A stretch of 64,000 nucleotides of DNA from Burkholderia sp. GAS332 (GTDB lineage: Bacteria > Pseudomonadota > Gammaproteobacteria > Burkholderiales > Burkholderiaceae), in assembly GCA_900142905.1 (NCBI GenBank), contig FSRV01000001.1:4340001-4404000 (forward strand). Reading direction: 5' to 3'. This document shows, one piece after another, positions 1 through 9,318 of this stretch. A model generated the notes under the pieces. It was given only the letters and a program-made list of their open reading frames with translations, searched no databases and had not been told where the DNA came from. The first letter of the stretch is position 1, and every line of letters starts with the position of its first letter. The translations under genes were made by a program, and so were the position numbers.

Positions 1-1338
1 GGAAAACATCGCCGAAATCCGGCTCCACGAATAAACAAATCCCACTGCCCTAGCCCGAATACTGGTCGGAAACAGCTCCGCCTGATATGCGTGATAGCTA
101 TAGGAAATAATGTTGCCCGCCAGCACCAGGCACACGCCCAAGCTCACCAGCAACACCGTCTCCCGCGCCTGGCTGAACAGCAGCCCGCACACCACGTTCA
201 CCGCCGCCATGCAGATAATCACCGTCTTTCGCTCGAAGCGGTCGGCAATCAGCATCCCCAACAACGGTCCAAGGGGCGCCGCAATCGCAATGATGCTCGC
301 GTACATCAAACTCGTCGTGACCGTTATCCCCTGCCTGATCAGCAACGTCGGAATCCAGTTCGCGAAGCCGTAATACCCCATCGTCTGGAACACGTGGAAA
401 ATGATCAGCATCAGCGTGCGCTTGCGATACGGCGGCACCAGCAGATCGCGAAACGCCGCACGTGCGCGCACCGGCTCAGGTAAGGCCGGCTCCGGCAAAG
501 GCCGTCCATATTCCCGTTCGACGCGCGCTTCGAGTCGCTTCATCACCGCGTCGGCTTCCTCGATGCGGCCTTTCTGTGCGAGCCAGCGTGGGCTCTCCGG
601 CAAACGCAGACGAATCCACCACACCACGATTGCGCCGACTACACCGGTCAGCACAACCAGACGCCAGCCGTCGAGTCCGAAGTAACGGTGCGGCACCAGC
701 AAATACGATAGAAACGCGACGATAGGTACCGCACAGAAACCGACCGCTTGCGAAAAGGCCGACGCGCGGCCGCGCACATGCTTTGGCACCAACTCGGAGA
801 TGTATGTACCGATCGTCACGATCTCCACGCCGATGCCAATCCCCGCGATGAAGCGCCAGAGATTGAGCCCGAGCGCCGTGTCCTGGAACGCCATGATGAT
901 GTTGGCCGCGGTGTACCACAGCAGCGACCATGTGAAGATCGCACGCCGGCCGAAGCGGTCGGCAAGAAAACCGCATGCCGCCGTACCGATGAACAGCCCC
1001 GCGAACAACGCCGCGATGAAACTCGCCACGCCGCTGGTGCCGAACAGACCATGCGTCGTCGCGGTGAGAATGCCGCTGCGCACGAGACCCGGCGCGATAT
1101 AGCCGGAGAACATCAGGTCGTACAGTTCGAAGAAGAGGCCGAGGCTCAGCAGCATCACCAGGTGCCAGACCGAGCGCGTGGCGGGCAAGCGGTCGAGCCG
1201 CGCGGAAATACGCGCGCCGTCCAGCGCGATCTCTTCAGCGCGGCCACCCGCGGATGCGCCGGTGCCTGAGGGCAAACCACCCAGCGCGCCGGCATCGCCG
1301 ACCGCTGTCGAAAACACCGCTTGATTCGACGACTTCAT
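1..1338 (-). CDS. MFS transporter, metabolite:H+ symporter type (3' end outside window)
   Basis: Inner-membrane permease, read on the minus strand from an ATG at 1338 and running off the left edge, so its C-terminus is missing. The first ~50 residues (MKSSNQAVFS...) are hydrophilic. Transmembrane segments of the 12-TM MFS fold follow. A loop motif of the type ADRFGRRAIF lies between TM2 and TM3, and a second related loop (ADRFERKTVI) starts the second half. PESPRW after TM6 resembles sugar/metabolite porters. It lies downstream of a CoA-transferase and an HMG-CoA-lyase-like gene on the same strand, so it may import the acid that they degrade. The substrate is inferred from context only. Confidence 0.85.
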   Translation of the reverse strand, partial: MKSSNQAVFSTAVGDAGALGGLPSGTGASAGGRAEEIALDGARISARLDRLPATRSVWHLVMLLSLGLFFELYDLMFSGYIAPGLVRSGILTATTHGLFGTSGVASFIAALFAGLFIGTAACGFLADRFGRRAIFTWSLLWYTAANIIMAFQDTALGLNLWRFIAGIGIGVEIVTIGTYISELVPKHVRGRASAFSQAVGFCAVPIVAFLSYLLVPHRYFGLDGWRLVVLTGVVGAIVVWWIRLRLPESPRWLAQKGRIEEADAVMKRLEARVEREYGRPLPEPALPEPVRARAAFRDLLVPPYRKRTLMLIIFHVFQTMGYYGFANWIPTLLIRQGITVTTSLMYASIIAIAAPLGPLLGMLIADRFERKTVIICMAAVNVVCGLLFSQARETVLLVSLGVCLVLAGNIISYSYHAYQAELFPTSIRARAVGFVYSWSRISAMFS

Positions 1339-1355
1339 CGTCTGTCTCCATTGTC

Positions 1356-1389
1356 GACCGGAGTTAGCGCTTCAGCGCTTACTCCGGTC
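1356..1389 (-). promoter_or_regulatory. Hairpin in the leader of the MFS permease gene
   Basis: Two 16-base arms (starting GACCGGAGT and ending ACTCCGGTC) pair with one mismatch around a very short loop. The structure lies 17 bases upstream of the permease start and about 170 bases after the CoA-transferase stop. There is no T-run after it on the minus strand, so a simple terminator is less likely than an mRNA processing or attenuation structure. Confidence 0.4.
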
Positions 1390-1560
1390 CCATGCAAAAT
1401 AGTTGCTGAGTTCCGGTCTGACGCCGGATGAGATTGATTAACTACGCTCGACGTATGGAGCGTCCGTAGGCAGGGTCGCTACGCTCAGCCATTTACGCGG
1501 GACGCCTCATAGGGCGCTGTGCGCCAGCACCTTCGCTCAACGCTTCGTCACCCGCTCCGC

Positions 1561-2817
1561 TCACGCCGCTTCTTGCGGCGCCTGCGCCACGCCGCCACCC
1601 AGCGCCACAATCTGCGTGTCGTCGTAACCCAACCCACGCAGCACGTCGGCGGTGTGCTCGCCGATCTTTGCGATCGGCTGGCGCGGCTGCAAACGCGCGC
1701 CATCCATCGAAATCGGCAACAAGGGCATCGCGGTTTCGCTTCCGTCATCGAGCGTCAGTCGCGCAAGGCCGCCGCTCTGGTTCAGATGCGGATCGTCGAA
1801 CAGGTCTTCGGGTTTCGTGATCGACGCGAACGGAATGTGATCGCGCTCAAACAACGGCACGAGTGCCGCGCCTTCGAAGCCACTCAAGGTTTCGCCAAGC
1901 GTCTTCAGCAACCATTCGCGCGCCAGCACGCGGTCGTTGTTGGTCGCGAGGCGCGGGTCGGCCAGCAGGTCGGCGCGGTCGAGGATCGCGCATAGCGCGC
2001 GCCACTGCCCATCGCCGGTGGCGGCGATGAACATCTGCTCGTCGTTGGCGAGCCGGAACACGTCGTAGACGGCCCATGCGCTGATGCGCTCGGGCATCGG
2101 TGCAGCGGGCACGCCGGTCGCGGCGAACTGCTGCATGTGTTGCGCGGAGAGCAGCACACAGTTTTCGAACAGCGCGCTCTGCACTTCCTTGCCGCGTCCG
2201 CTCGTATGCCGTTCGTGCAACGCGGCAAGCACGCCGATCGCGCCGAACATGCCGCCCATGATGTCGTTGACCGAACTGCCCGCACGCAACGGCCGGCCTA
2301 CCGGCCCGGTCATGTAGGCGAGGCCGGCCATCATCTGCACGACTTCGTCGAGCGCGAGACGGTGTTCGTACGGACCGTTCAGAAAGCCCTTATGCGAGAC
2401 GTAAATCAGCTTGGGATTGCGTTCGCGCAGCGACGCGTAATCGAGGCCCAGGCTCGCCATGCGGCCCGGCTTGAAGTTCTCGACGAATACGTCGGCGGTG
2501 TCGACCAGCTTGTGCAGCGCGGCCAGTCCCGCTTCGCTTTCGAGATCGAGCGCGACACTCTTCTTGTTGCGATTGAAGGTGCGAAAGAAGCCCGCACCTG
2601 TACCGAGCAGACGGCGCGTACCGTCACCGCGCGGCGGCTCGACCTTGATGACTTCAGCGCCGAGGTCGCCAAGAATCATCCCGCATGTCGGCCCCATCAC
2701 CATATGCGACAACTCGACCACGCGAATGCCCGCAAGCGGCAACGCGCCCTGCTGCTCCGTTGAAGATGCAGAGGCGGAAGAAGCTGAGGAAGCGGACGTA
2801 GAAGAAAACGGATTCAT
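1561..2817 (-). CDS. Type III CoA-transferase (CaiB/BaiF family)
   Basis: A 418-residue protein of the CaiB/BaiF family, which moves CoA between organic acids. The N-terminal Rossmann-like segment contains VVELSHMVMGPTCG and LGDLGAEVIKVE, both typical of the family. Asp157 in ALDEVVQ sits where the catalytic aspartate that forms the acyl anhydride is expected. The first ~25 residues are Ser/Ala-rich and may be dispensable or indicate a later start. The gene overlaps the preceding lyase gene by four bases (ATGA), so the two are translationally coupled. That pairing suggests activation of a hydroxy-dicarboxylic acid to its CoA ester followed by cleavage. The actual substrate cannot be read from the sequence. 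Confidence 0.9.
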   Translation of the reverse strand: MNPFSSTSASSASSASASSTEQQGALPLAGIRVVELSHMVMGPTCGMILGDLGAEVIKVEPPRGDGTRRLLGTGAGFFRTFNRNKKSVALDLESEAGLAALHKLVDTADVFVENFKPGRMASLGLDYASLRERNPKLIYVSHKGFLNGPYEHRLALDEVVQMMAGLAYMTGPVGRPLRAGSSVNDIMGGMFGAIGVLAALHERHTSGRGKEVQSALFENCVLLSAQHMQQFAATGVPAAPMPERISAWAVYDVFRLANDEQMFIAATGDGQWRALCAILDRADLLADPRLATNNDRVLAREWLLKTLGETLSGFEGAALVPLFERDHIPFASITKPEDLFDDPHLNQSGGLARLTLDDGSETAMPLLPISMDGARLQPRQPIAKIGEHTADVLRGLGYDDTQIVALGGGVAQAPQEAA

Positions 2818-3791
2818 GACTGCACCTGTGATTCGGACGGATCAAAACGTTGAGCGACGACGCTGAATTGCTTCGGCAAACCGGCACGCGCCAGATAGCC
2901 GTACAGCGGTTCGCCGGGTAACGCGTCGGCGAGTATGGCGCGCGATGCGATGAGTCTGGCGAGGTCAATACCGGTCTCGTAGCCCATGCTGTCGAGCATG
3001 AACACGAGGTCTTCGGTGTTCACGTTGCCGGTCGCACCCGGAGCATGGGGACAGCCGCCAAGGCCGGCCAGCGACGCGTCGAATTCGCGGATGCCGTGCT
3101 GCAGCGCGATCAGCGTATTCGCAAGACCGAGGCCACGCGTGTCATGGAAATGCAGCGAACGCAGCTTGCTGCCAGCGACTTCACGCACCAGTTCGATGAT
3201 TTCGCCGACCTGGCGCGGCGTCGCCTCGCCGGTGGTGTCGCCGAGTGCAATGACGTCGGCGCCCGCCTGCAACGCGGCGCGCGCAATCGTGGCGATATCG
3301 GCGTACGGCACCGCGCCTTGCAGCGTGCAACCGAATACCGTCGACAATCCAGCGATCAGTTCGACACGCCGCGTGTTCGCGCTAGCCGCGCTGTCGATCA
3401 ACTCGCGCATCGCGGCAAATGCTTCGATCATCTCGGCAGGGGTCTTACGAACATTGGCGAGGCTATGCGCCGTGCTCACTGAAATCGGCGCAACGATCCG
3501 GTGCACGCCGGACTCGAGCGCGCGCTGTGCACCCTTCAGGTTCGGCACCAACGCCGTCACGATCAGATCGTCGTAGGTGAGCGCGTGGGCGATCACTTCG
3601 TCGGCGTCGGCCATTTGCGGCAGCAGCTTCGCCGGCACGAACGACGCGACTTCCATATGCCGCACGCCGGCGGCATAGGCGGCGTCGATCCAGCGCCGTT
3701 TGGACTCGGTGGGCATCGTGCGGGCAATGCTTTGCAGGCCGTCGCGCATGCCGACTTCGGTCACGACGACGCGCTCCTGGGTGTCACTCAT
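2814..3791 (-). CDS. Hydroxymethylglutaryl-CoA lyase-like enzyme
   Basis: A 325-residue TIM-barrel acyl-CoA lyase of the DRE-TIM superfamily. It shows VGMRDGLQ (Arg16, Asp17) at the start of the barrel, HFHDTRG (214-220) carrying metal-binding histidines, and GGCPHAPGATGN with Cys247, the HMG-CoA lyase signature. HMG-CoA lyases split HMG-CoA into acetyl-CoA and acetoacetate; relatives act on other 3-hydroxy-3-methyl acyl-CoAs. The ATG at 3791 is chosen because the 36 residues upstream in the open frame look non-coding. The stop overlaps the CoA-transferase start, which supports a two-step pathway. Confidence 0.88.
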   Translation of the reverse strand: MSDTQERVVVTEVGMRDGLQSIARTMPTESKRRWIDAAYAAGVRHMEVASFVPAKLLPQMADADEVIAHALTYDDLIVTALVPNLKGAQRALESGVHRIVAPISVSTAHSLANVRKTPAEMIEAFAAMRELIDSAASANTRRVELIAGLSTVFGCTLQGAVPYADIATIARAALQAGADVIALGDTTGEATPRQVGEIIELVREVAGSKLRSLHFHDTRGLGLANTLIALQHGIREFDASLAGLGGCPHAPGATGNVNTEDLVFMLDSMGYETGIDLARLIASRAILADALPGEPLYGYLARAGLPKQFSVVAQRFDPSESQVQS

Positions 3792-3989
3792 GGTCTTGAA
3801 TCCCGGTCTTGAATCTTGCGTGGAATGCGGGGAATGAAGCAACTGAGCGACAGCTTGCCCGCACGCGGCTGTGTGGCAAAGTCTGCGTTGACGACGCACT
3901 CCATCGCCGCTGGCGATGGCGGCTCAGGCAAGCGGGACGGGCGTGTGCCGCCGCCAAGGGGAAACCCTTAAGGGCTTTTCAGAAGGCGC

Positions 3990-4883
3990 TCAAACGGAGC
4001 GCAGCAGATGATCGAGTAAGTGCGACGCCGTCAGCGTCAGCGCATTGCGGTCGCGCATGCAGATCACGAAGCGCCGCTCTGCCCACGCTTCACGCAACGG
4101 TACGGCGACGATGCCGTATTCGTCGGCGGCATGCCTGGGCAGCGCCTCGCCCGGCAGGATCGCGACCGCAAGGCCCGCCTGGATAAAACGATACGCGGCG
4201 TCGAAGGTCGAGACGTAGGTTCGATAGTTGAGCTCGTGGCCTTTTTCCAACGCGATACGCTGCATCAGCGCGTTCATCGACGCGTTCGATGCGAGCCCGA
4301 GATGATCGAATGCCAGGGTCTGCGCGAAGCTGATTGCGGCCTCACCGGCCAGTGGATGATCGCGCGGCACAATCAGCGCGAGATGATCGGAGCGATACTG
4401 CAGCACGTCGAGACCGCCCATCGGCACCGCATCGCGGCAGATGCCGAGATCGGCCACCCCCTCTTCCAGACCGCGCACGATCTCGGTGCTGACGCGCTCT
4501 TCGACATCGACACGAACCTGCGGATTGGCCTTCAGAAACACCGCCAACGCCTCGGGCAGAAACTCGACCATCGACGACACATTCGCCAGCACCCGTACAT
4601 GACCGCGTGCGCCAGCCGCATATTCGCTGAGCTCCGCCTGCAACCGTTCGTGGCCGCGCATGATGAGACGTGCATGCCTGAGCAGCGCTTCACCGGCGGC
4701 GGTCGCGCGCACGCCGCGCTGGCTGCGCGAGAGCAGGGCGACGTCGACCAGCGCTTCGAGATCGGCGAGCCGTTTGCTGACTGCGGACGGTGCGATGAAC
4801 TCGCGTTCAGCCGCACGCGCGATCGTACCTTCCTCGCAGACGGCGATGAACAAGCGCAACGTCACCTGATCGATTTGCCACAT
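3990..4883 (-). CDS. LysR-family transcriptional regulator
   Basis: A 297-residue LysR regulator. The N-terminal winged helix-turn-helix begins WQIDQVTLRLFIAV and includes AAEREFIAPSAVSKRLADLE. The C-terminal co-inducer domain follows. The start at 4883 gives the usual length, whereas the open frame reaches further upstream without family resemblance. It lies upstream of the lyase/CoA-transferase/permease genes on the same strand, with a ~200-base gap, and is divergent from the LysE gene at 5107. It most plausibly controls one of these two sides. Which one cannot be decided from sequence. Confidence 0.9.
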   Translation of the reverse strand: MWQIDQVTLRLFIAVCEEGTIARAAEREFIAPSAVSKRLADLEALVDVALLSRSQRGVRATAAGEALLRHARLIMRGHERLQAELSEYAAGARGHVRVLANVSSMVEFLPEALAVFLKANPQVRVDVEERVSTEIVRGLEEGVADLGICRDAVPMGGLDVLQYRSDHLALIVPRDHPLAGEAAISFAQTLAFDHLGLASNASMNALMQRIALEKGHELNYRTYVSTFDAAYRFIQAGLAVAILPGEALPRHAADEYGIVAVPLREAWAERRFVICMRDRNALTLTASHLLDHLLRSV

Positions 4884-5106
4884 GAAGGCGCATGCCCTGG
4901 GTATTTGAAGTGGGAAAATTATGCCCGAGGATGGCGGCGGCCGAATCCGTCCCAGGGTATCTACGGCCGGCGTGCTGGTTTGCACTGCTTGATCCCTCTA
5001 GTCTTGCCCGGGATTTTCGGTCTGGCTATGCTTGAGGGCGCGCCGCACGCGAAGATTCCGCTCCCGCGCCCAACCACTAATCAGAACAACCTATAAAGGC
5101 TTGCCC

Positions 5107-5754
5107 ATGTTCACCGCCAGTCTCTTCGTCACCTCCGCCGGCGTCGGCCTCGCAATCGCCGCACCGGTCGGCCCGATGGGCATGCTGTGCATTCGCCGCA
5201 CGCTGACCGGCGGCCCGCGCGCGGGGCTCGCAATCGGCTTCGGCATTGCGACCGGCGACGCGGTTTATGGCCTGATCGCGGCGCTTGGCCTTGTCGGCAT
5301 TTCGCAGTTCATGCTCGCCTACGACCGGCCCTTGCATCTGCTCGCCGGTCTGTTTCTGCTGTATCTCGGCGTGCGTGCCTTGCTGCAAAAAGCGCCCGCC
5401 GAGACGGCCAACGGCAATGGCGACAGCAACGGCAAGCTCGCGCAGGTGGGCCGCGCCGGCGCGCTGCGCGCGTATGCGAGTTCGTTACTACTTACGTTGA
5501 CGAATCCGCAAACCGTCATCATGTTCGCCGCGCTGTTCACGACGCTAGCGCCGCGTGGGGCGTTTTCATCGAGCATCGCGCTGACCACCGTCGGTGGCGT
5601 GTTTTGCGGTTCGATCGCGTGGTGGTGTTTCCTCGTGACCGTGGTGTCGCTCGCGCGTCACGCGATCGGCAGCAAGCTGCGCGTGGCGATCGACCGGTTC
5701 GTCGGGATCACGCTGGCCGCGTTCGGGATCGTCGAGATTCGCCGCGCGCTTTGA
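5107..5754 (+). CDS. LysE-family amino-acid/metabolite exporter
   Basis: A 215-residue inner-membrane protein of the LysE/RhtB translocator family with about six hydrophobic segments. The family feature APVGPMGMLCIRRTL lies near the N-terminus, followed by GLAIGFGIATGDAVYG. The middle loop (Asn/Gly-rich, about residues 100-115) is hydrophilic. A later segment with TLTNPQTVIMF is also typical. The start at 5107 follows AAAGG and opens directly into the first membrane segment. It is transcribed away from the LysR gene at 3990-4883, a common arrangement for LysE-type exporters and their regulators. Confidence 0.88.
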   Translation: MFTASLFVTSAGVGLAIAAPVGPMGMLCIRRTLTGGPRAGLAIGFGIATGDAVYGLIAALGLVGISQFMLAYDRPLHLLAGLFLLYLGVRALLQKAPAETANGNGDSNGKLAQVGRAGALRAYASSLLLTLTNPQTVIMFAALFTTLAPRGAFSSSIALTTVGGVFCGSIAWWCFLVTVVSLARHAIGSKLRVAIDRFVGITLAAFGIVEIRRAL

Positions 5755-5803
5755 GCGGAATGAACAGCGCTGCGCAGGGACGCTCACAGTCGCACCTTCG
5801 GAC

Positions 5804-6706
5804 TCACGAGCGACCGCGCAGCGCCACGAACACCACACCGGCAATCGCCAGCAAACCACCGCATAGCGTCGCGAGACCCGGGCGCTCGCCGGTCAGCACG
5901 GCGGATAACGCCGTCGCCACCGCAGGCGTCAGATACAGGAAATTGGCCGCACGCGCGGCGCCAAAGTAGCCCAGCGCGAAGGTCCACGTCGCATAGCCGA
6001 GCGCCGCAGGAAACACACCGAGCACCAGCACCGCCTGCAACGTGCCGTGCGGCGCACTGCCAAGCGAACTCAACGCGCCCGGCAGCCACGGCGCCAGCAA
6101 CACCGCCCCAGCCAGCAACGTGTAGGCGGTACAGGTCAGCGCCCCGTAGACCGGAATCAGGCGGCGCTGCAGCACGAAGTAACTCGCCGAACACAGCGCC
6201 GCGCCGAGAATCAACGTACTGCCCGCGCCGAGCGTCAACCCGCCGGGCTGACCCCACGCAATCACCGCGATGCCGGCGAGACTAATGAGCGAGCCGAGCC
6301 ATCCCCAGCGATTGAATCGCTCGCCGAGAAACGCAGCGGCCAGCAGCGCCGTGAAAATCGGCAGCGTATTGACGATGAAACTCGCCGCGCCTGGCGCCAC
6401 CGTCTTCTCGCCGGTATTGAGCAGCGCGTTGTAAAGCGCGATGCCGAGGAAACCGCACAGTACGAAACGCAGACCGTCGCGCCAGGTCGGCAAGCGCGGG
6501 CGCCGGTACGCAAGCCACGCGATTACCAGCAGCGCCGCGGTCGCAAAACGCGCCGCCGCCAATTGCAAAGGCGGCAAACCCTGCAAGCCGATGCGAATGA
6601 ATGGAAAAGCAGACGCCCAGGACACGATGGTGAAGGCGACCGCGCCTGCCGCCAGCAGCGGCTGCCGCGCTGAACGGGGCGATGGGGATGAAGTGAGTGT
6701 GTTCAT
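5804..6706 (-). CDS. EamA/DMT-superfamily permease
   Basis: A 300-residue membrane protein with ten predicted hydrophobic helices arranged as two EamA repeats, the usual size for the drug/metabolite transporter superfamily. The first repeat contains WASAFPFIRIGL, a segment frequent in DMT permeases. The second carries the equivalent ...YFVLQRRLIPVYGALT. The gene is divergent from a LysR gene whose start lies 63 bases away, so that regulator probably controls it. The substrate is unknown; family members export amino acids, nucleosides or toxic metabolites. Confidence 0.87.
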   Translation of the reverse strand: MNTLTSSPSPRSARQPLLAAGAVAFTIVSWASAFPFIRIGLQGLPPLQLAAARFATAALLVIAWLAYRRPRLPTWRDGLRFVLCGFLGIALYNALLNTGEKTVAPGAASFIVNTLPIFTALLAAAFLGERFNRWGWLGSLISLAGIAVIAWGQPGGLTLGAGSTLILGAALCSASYFVLQRRLIPVYGALTCTAYTLLAGAVLLAPWLPGALSSLGSAPHGTLQAVLVLGVFPAALGYATWTFALGYFGAARAANFLYLTPAVATALSAVLTGERPGLATLCGGLLAIAGVVFVALRGRS

Positions 6707-6769
6707 CCGCAGATGGTGCCGCGCGGCGAGCTGCTAAGCTAGCGCACAAATGAACATCGTGATGTGAAA

Positions 6770-7696
6770 ATGGCTCACACCCTCTTGCCAAGATCACCCG
6801 CCTCGTCGGCACGGCCGCCGCTCGCTAGCCTCGAAACCGTCTGCACGGTCGCCCGCGAAGGCTCGTTTGTCGCTGCCGCCGAGGTGGCCGGATTGACGCA
6901 CGGCGCGATCAGCCGGCGGGTCGCCGCGGTCGAGAACTGGCTCGGCATGACGTTGTTCGAACGCCATGCGCGCGGCGTGCGGCTCACACCGGACGGGCAG
7001 CGCTTCGTGGGGCGGATCGAGCAGGCGTTCGGCATCATCGACAGCGCGGCGGACCAGTGGCGCTCGCCGCGCAGCCCGCAGTTGGTCAAGCTGAGCGTCG
7101 TGCCCGCTTTCGCCAAGCTGTGGTTCTTCGAGCGCCAGGCGACGTTCGAGAGCGCCGCCCCGGCGCTGCGCATCCAGTTGGATATCGACCACCGCAACGT
7201 GGACATCGCCGGCGGCGAAGCGGATCTGGCGATTCGTTACGGGCGCGGCAGTTGGCGTCAGCTCGAGGTCAAGCCTTTCCTGCCGGAGACGCTCTATCCG
7301 GTTGCGCATCCCGCGCTCGCCGCGCAACTGGCAAAGCAACGGCACAAACGTGGCGAGGCCGCGCTGCTCGATGTGCCGCTCTTGCACGACTCGGATGTGA
7401 CCGGCTGGCGCGCGTGGTTCGACGCGTTGGCTATTCCGCTGAAACCGCGCGCGCAGGATCGGCGCTTCGAAGACTACACACTGGTGCTAGCCGCCGCCGA
7501 AGCGGGACTCGGCGTGGCGCTGGCACGCGTGCCGTTCGCCGACGCGTATCTGCGGCGCAGCGGTCTCGTGCGGGTCAGCCGCCACGAAATCGCCTCGCCG
7601 CTGACTTACTACTTCGTGCATGCAAAGGGCGAGAGCCGGCCCGAAGTGCTGGCGCTGATCGACCGGATGCAGGCGGCGCAGCAGGGCCAGTCGTAG
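6770..7696 (+). CDS. LysR-family transcriptional regulator (GcvA-like)
   Basis: A 308-residue LysR protein. The helix-turn-helix includes GSFVAAAEVAGLTHGAISRRVAAVE, and the family follow-on LGMTLFERHARGVRLT is present. The effector domain contains VDIAGGEADLAIRYGRG, as in the GcvA-like subgroup. The ATG at 6770 is taken rather than an in-frame GTG at 6764. The short intergenic region shared with the EamA permease gene makes that gene its most likely target. Confidence 0.9.
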   Translation: MAHTLLPRSPASSARPPLASLETVCTVAREGSFVAAAEVAGLTHGAISRRVAAVENWLGMTLFERHARGVRLTPDGQRFVGRIEQAFGIIDSAADQWRSPRSPQLVKLSVVPAFAKLWFFERQATFESAAPALRIQLDIDHRNVDIAGGEADLAIRYGRGSWRQLEVKPFLPETLYPVAHPALAAQLAKQRHKRGEAALLDVPLLHDSDVTGWRAWFDALAIPLKPRAQDRRFEDYTLVLAAAEAGLGVALARVPFADAYLRRSGLVRVSRHEIASPLTYYFVHAKGESRPEVLALIDRMQAAQQGQS

Positions 7697-7850
7697 CGCT
7701 TCATACGCAAGCGCCGCAGTTTTGCGACAATAGTCGTTTTCGCCGCGCCGCCGCGCCCTATCGCCGACCATCGTCGACAGTCGAAGCCATGTGCGCGCCG
7801 GCCTTGCCCCCTAACCTGTCCAACCCACCCGACCGTCAGCGGTCTGCTCA

Positions 7851-8639
7851 ATGGCTCTTCCCCACATCGATCTGCTGTACTCCGTCTCCGGCCTGTTCGT
7901 CGGCTTTCTGGTCGGACTGACGGGCGTCGGCGGCGGCTCGCTGATGACGCCGATCCTGGTCCTGCTGTTCAACGTGCATCCGGCCACGGCGGTCGGCACC
8001 GATCTGCTGTACGCGGCCGCCACCAAGGCGACCGGCACGCTGGTGCACGGTCTGAAAGGCTCCGTCGACTGGCAGATCACCCTGCGCCTCGCGGCCGGCA
8101 GCGTACCGGCGGCAACCATTACCTTGATCCTGCTGCATCGTTACGGAATGGACACACCGGGCACGAGCCGGCTGATCCAGATCGTGCTCGGCGCCGCCCT
8201 GCTGGTGACGGCGGTGGCGCTGGTATTCCGCCCGCAACTCGCGGCGCTCGGCGCACGCCGTCAGCGCGCCCCCAGGCAAGGGCGCACGCTCGCGCTCACC
8301 ATGCTGACCGGCGCGGTGCTGGGCGTGCTGGTGTCGCTGACTTCGGTGGGGGCGGGCGCCATCGGCGTGACGGTGTTGCTGCTGCTGTATCCGTTGCTGC
8401 CGACCACCCGCATCGTCGGCTCCGATATCGCGCATGCGGTGCCGCTCACGCTGCTGGCGGGCGCCGGCCATTGGCTGTTGGGCTCGGTCGACTGGTCGAT
8501 GCTGCTGTCGCTGCTGGTGGGGTCTTTGCCGGGCATCGCGGTCGGCAGCTATCTGTCGTCGCGCGCGCCGGATGCGCTGCTGCGCAATTTGCTCGCCGCC
8601 ACGCTCACGCTGGTCGGCGGACGCCTCGTGCTGTCGTAA
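7851..8639 (+). CDS. TauE/SafE-family sulfite/organosulfonate exporter
   Basis: A 262-residue membrane protein with two TauE repeats. GVGGGSLMTPILV follows the first helix, and the corresponding SVGAGAIGVTVLLLLYP opens the second half. About eight hydrophobic segments are visible. Members export sulfite, sulfoacetate or related anions across the inner membrane. No sulfur-metabolism gene is adjacent here, so the substrate is open. It lies 154 bases downstream of the LysR gene on the same strand and is convergent with the small gene at 8746-8994. Confidence 0.87.
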   Translation: MALPHIDLLYSVSGLFVGFLVGLTGVGGGSLMTPILVLLFNVHPATAVGTDLLYAAATKATGTLVHGLKGSVDWQITLRLAAGSVPAATITLILLHRYGMDTPGTSRLIQIVLGAALLVTAVALVFRPQLAALGARRQRAPRQGRTLALTMLTGAVLGVLVSLTSVGAGAIGVTVLLLLYPLLPTTRIVGSDIAHAVPLTLLAGAGHWLLGSVDWSMLLSLLVGSLPGIAVGSYLSSRAPDALLRNLLAATLTLVGGRLVLS

Positions 8640-8668
8640 AGTGGCGAGCCTGACGGGCAACCTTGATA

Positions 8669-8704
8669 GCCGGCTTGAAGCGCCGGCCTGAGGTACTTGC
8701 CTCA
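8669..8704. terminator. Pair of short hairpins between convergent genes
   Basis: GCCGGC-TTGAAGC-GCCGGC (8669-8687) is followed at once by TGAGG-TACTTG-CCTCA (8689-8704). They lie between the convergent TauE and small hypothetical genes. No clear T-run follows on either strand, so a role in termination is only a guess. Confidence 0.3.
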
Positions 8705-8745
8705 AGAGCCGGCAAACACGCCAGCGCACCTAGACCTAAGCCGCT

Positions 8746-8994
8746 CTATTTGAAAAACCGGCAGGTCAGATCGGTCTCGAACTGTCTGACCCACTGCCCG
8801 TGATGATCGTGATACGACTGCGCCCAGCCGCCGCGCCGCACTGTGACGAGTCGCTCGTGCGCGGCATCGCCCGGGTCCGGACAGGCGCTGATGTCGAAAT
8901 GCGCCGGCGCAAAACCATGCCGCGCGCACACCAGTTCGAAAGCCGCCCGATCGCTGATCGGCAGATCGGTATAACGCAAACGCGTGGATTCCAT
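8746..8994 (-). CDS. Small conserved-looking hypothetical protein
   Basis: An 82-residue acidic/aromatic soluble protein beginning MESTRLRYTDLP and ending DLTCRFFK. It contains two cysteines and a His-rich stretch (YHDHHGQW). No signal peptide, membrane segment or known motif is visible. The ATG at 8994 is preferred over the longer open frame because the upstream 38 residues look random. Codon usage matches the GC-rich neighbours, which supports a real gene. I do not recognise a family. Confidence 0.55.
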   Translation of the reverse strand: MESTRLRYTDLPISDRAAFELVCARHGFAPAHFDISACPDPGDAAHERLVTVRRGGWAQSYHDHHGQWVRQFETDLTCRFFK

Positions 8995-9318
8995 GGCGTT
9001 GACTCCGGTTCCGCTTGCATCACAGTACGCTTCGCGACGCGTCAATTGTGTGTCACAGCACACAGACGCGCCGTTGCGGCGCGGGCGTTCAGCCCGGAAC
9101 TGACACAACCCATCATCACCGTTTCAAAAATCATCGCCACAAAAAATTAATCGAAAAAAAGGCCCCGGGTATTCGCCGGAGCCCTCGCGCTGACATGCAT
9201 CACGATGGCGCATCGCGATATCGAATCGCATGCACTGTCCTATGCAGCCCTCAGCGCCTGCCGGCGCCTCGTGCGCTGATGGCAAACCGCCTATTGCGGC
9301 CTGCTCAATGCAGCTGTC

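Noticed and set aside
4890..4985. CCC(T/A)GGGTAT words between LysR and LysE genes as an operator
   Set aside because: Only two short copies with a mismatch, too weak to call.
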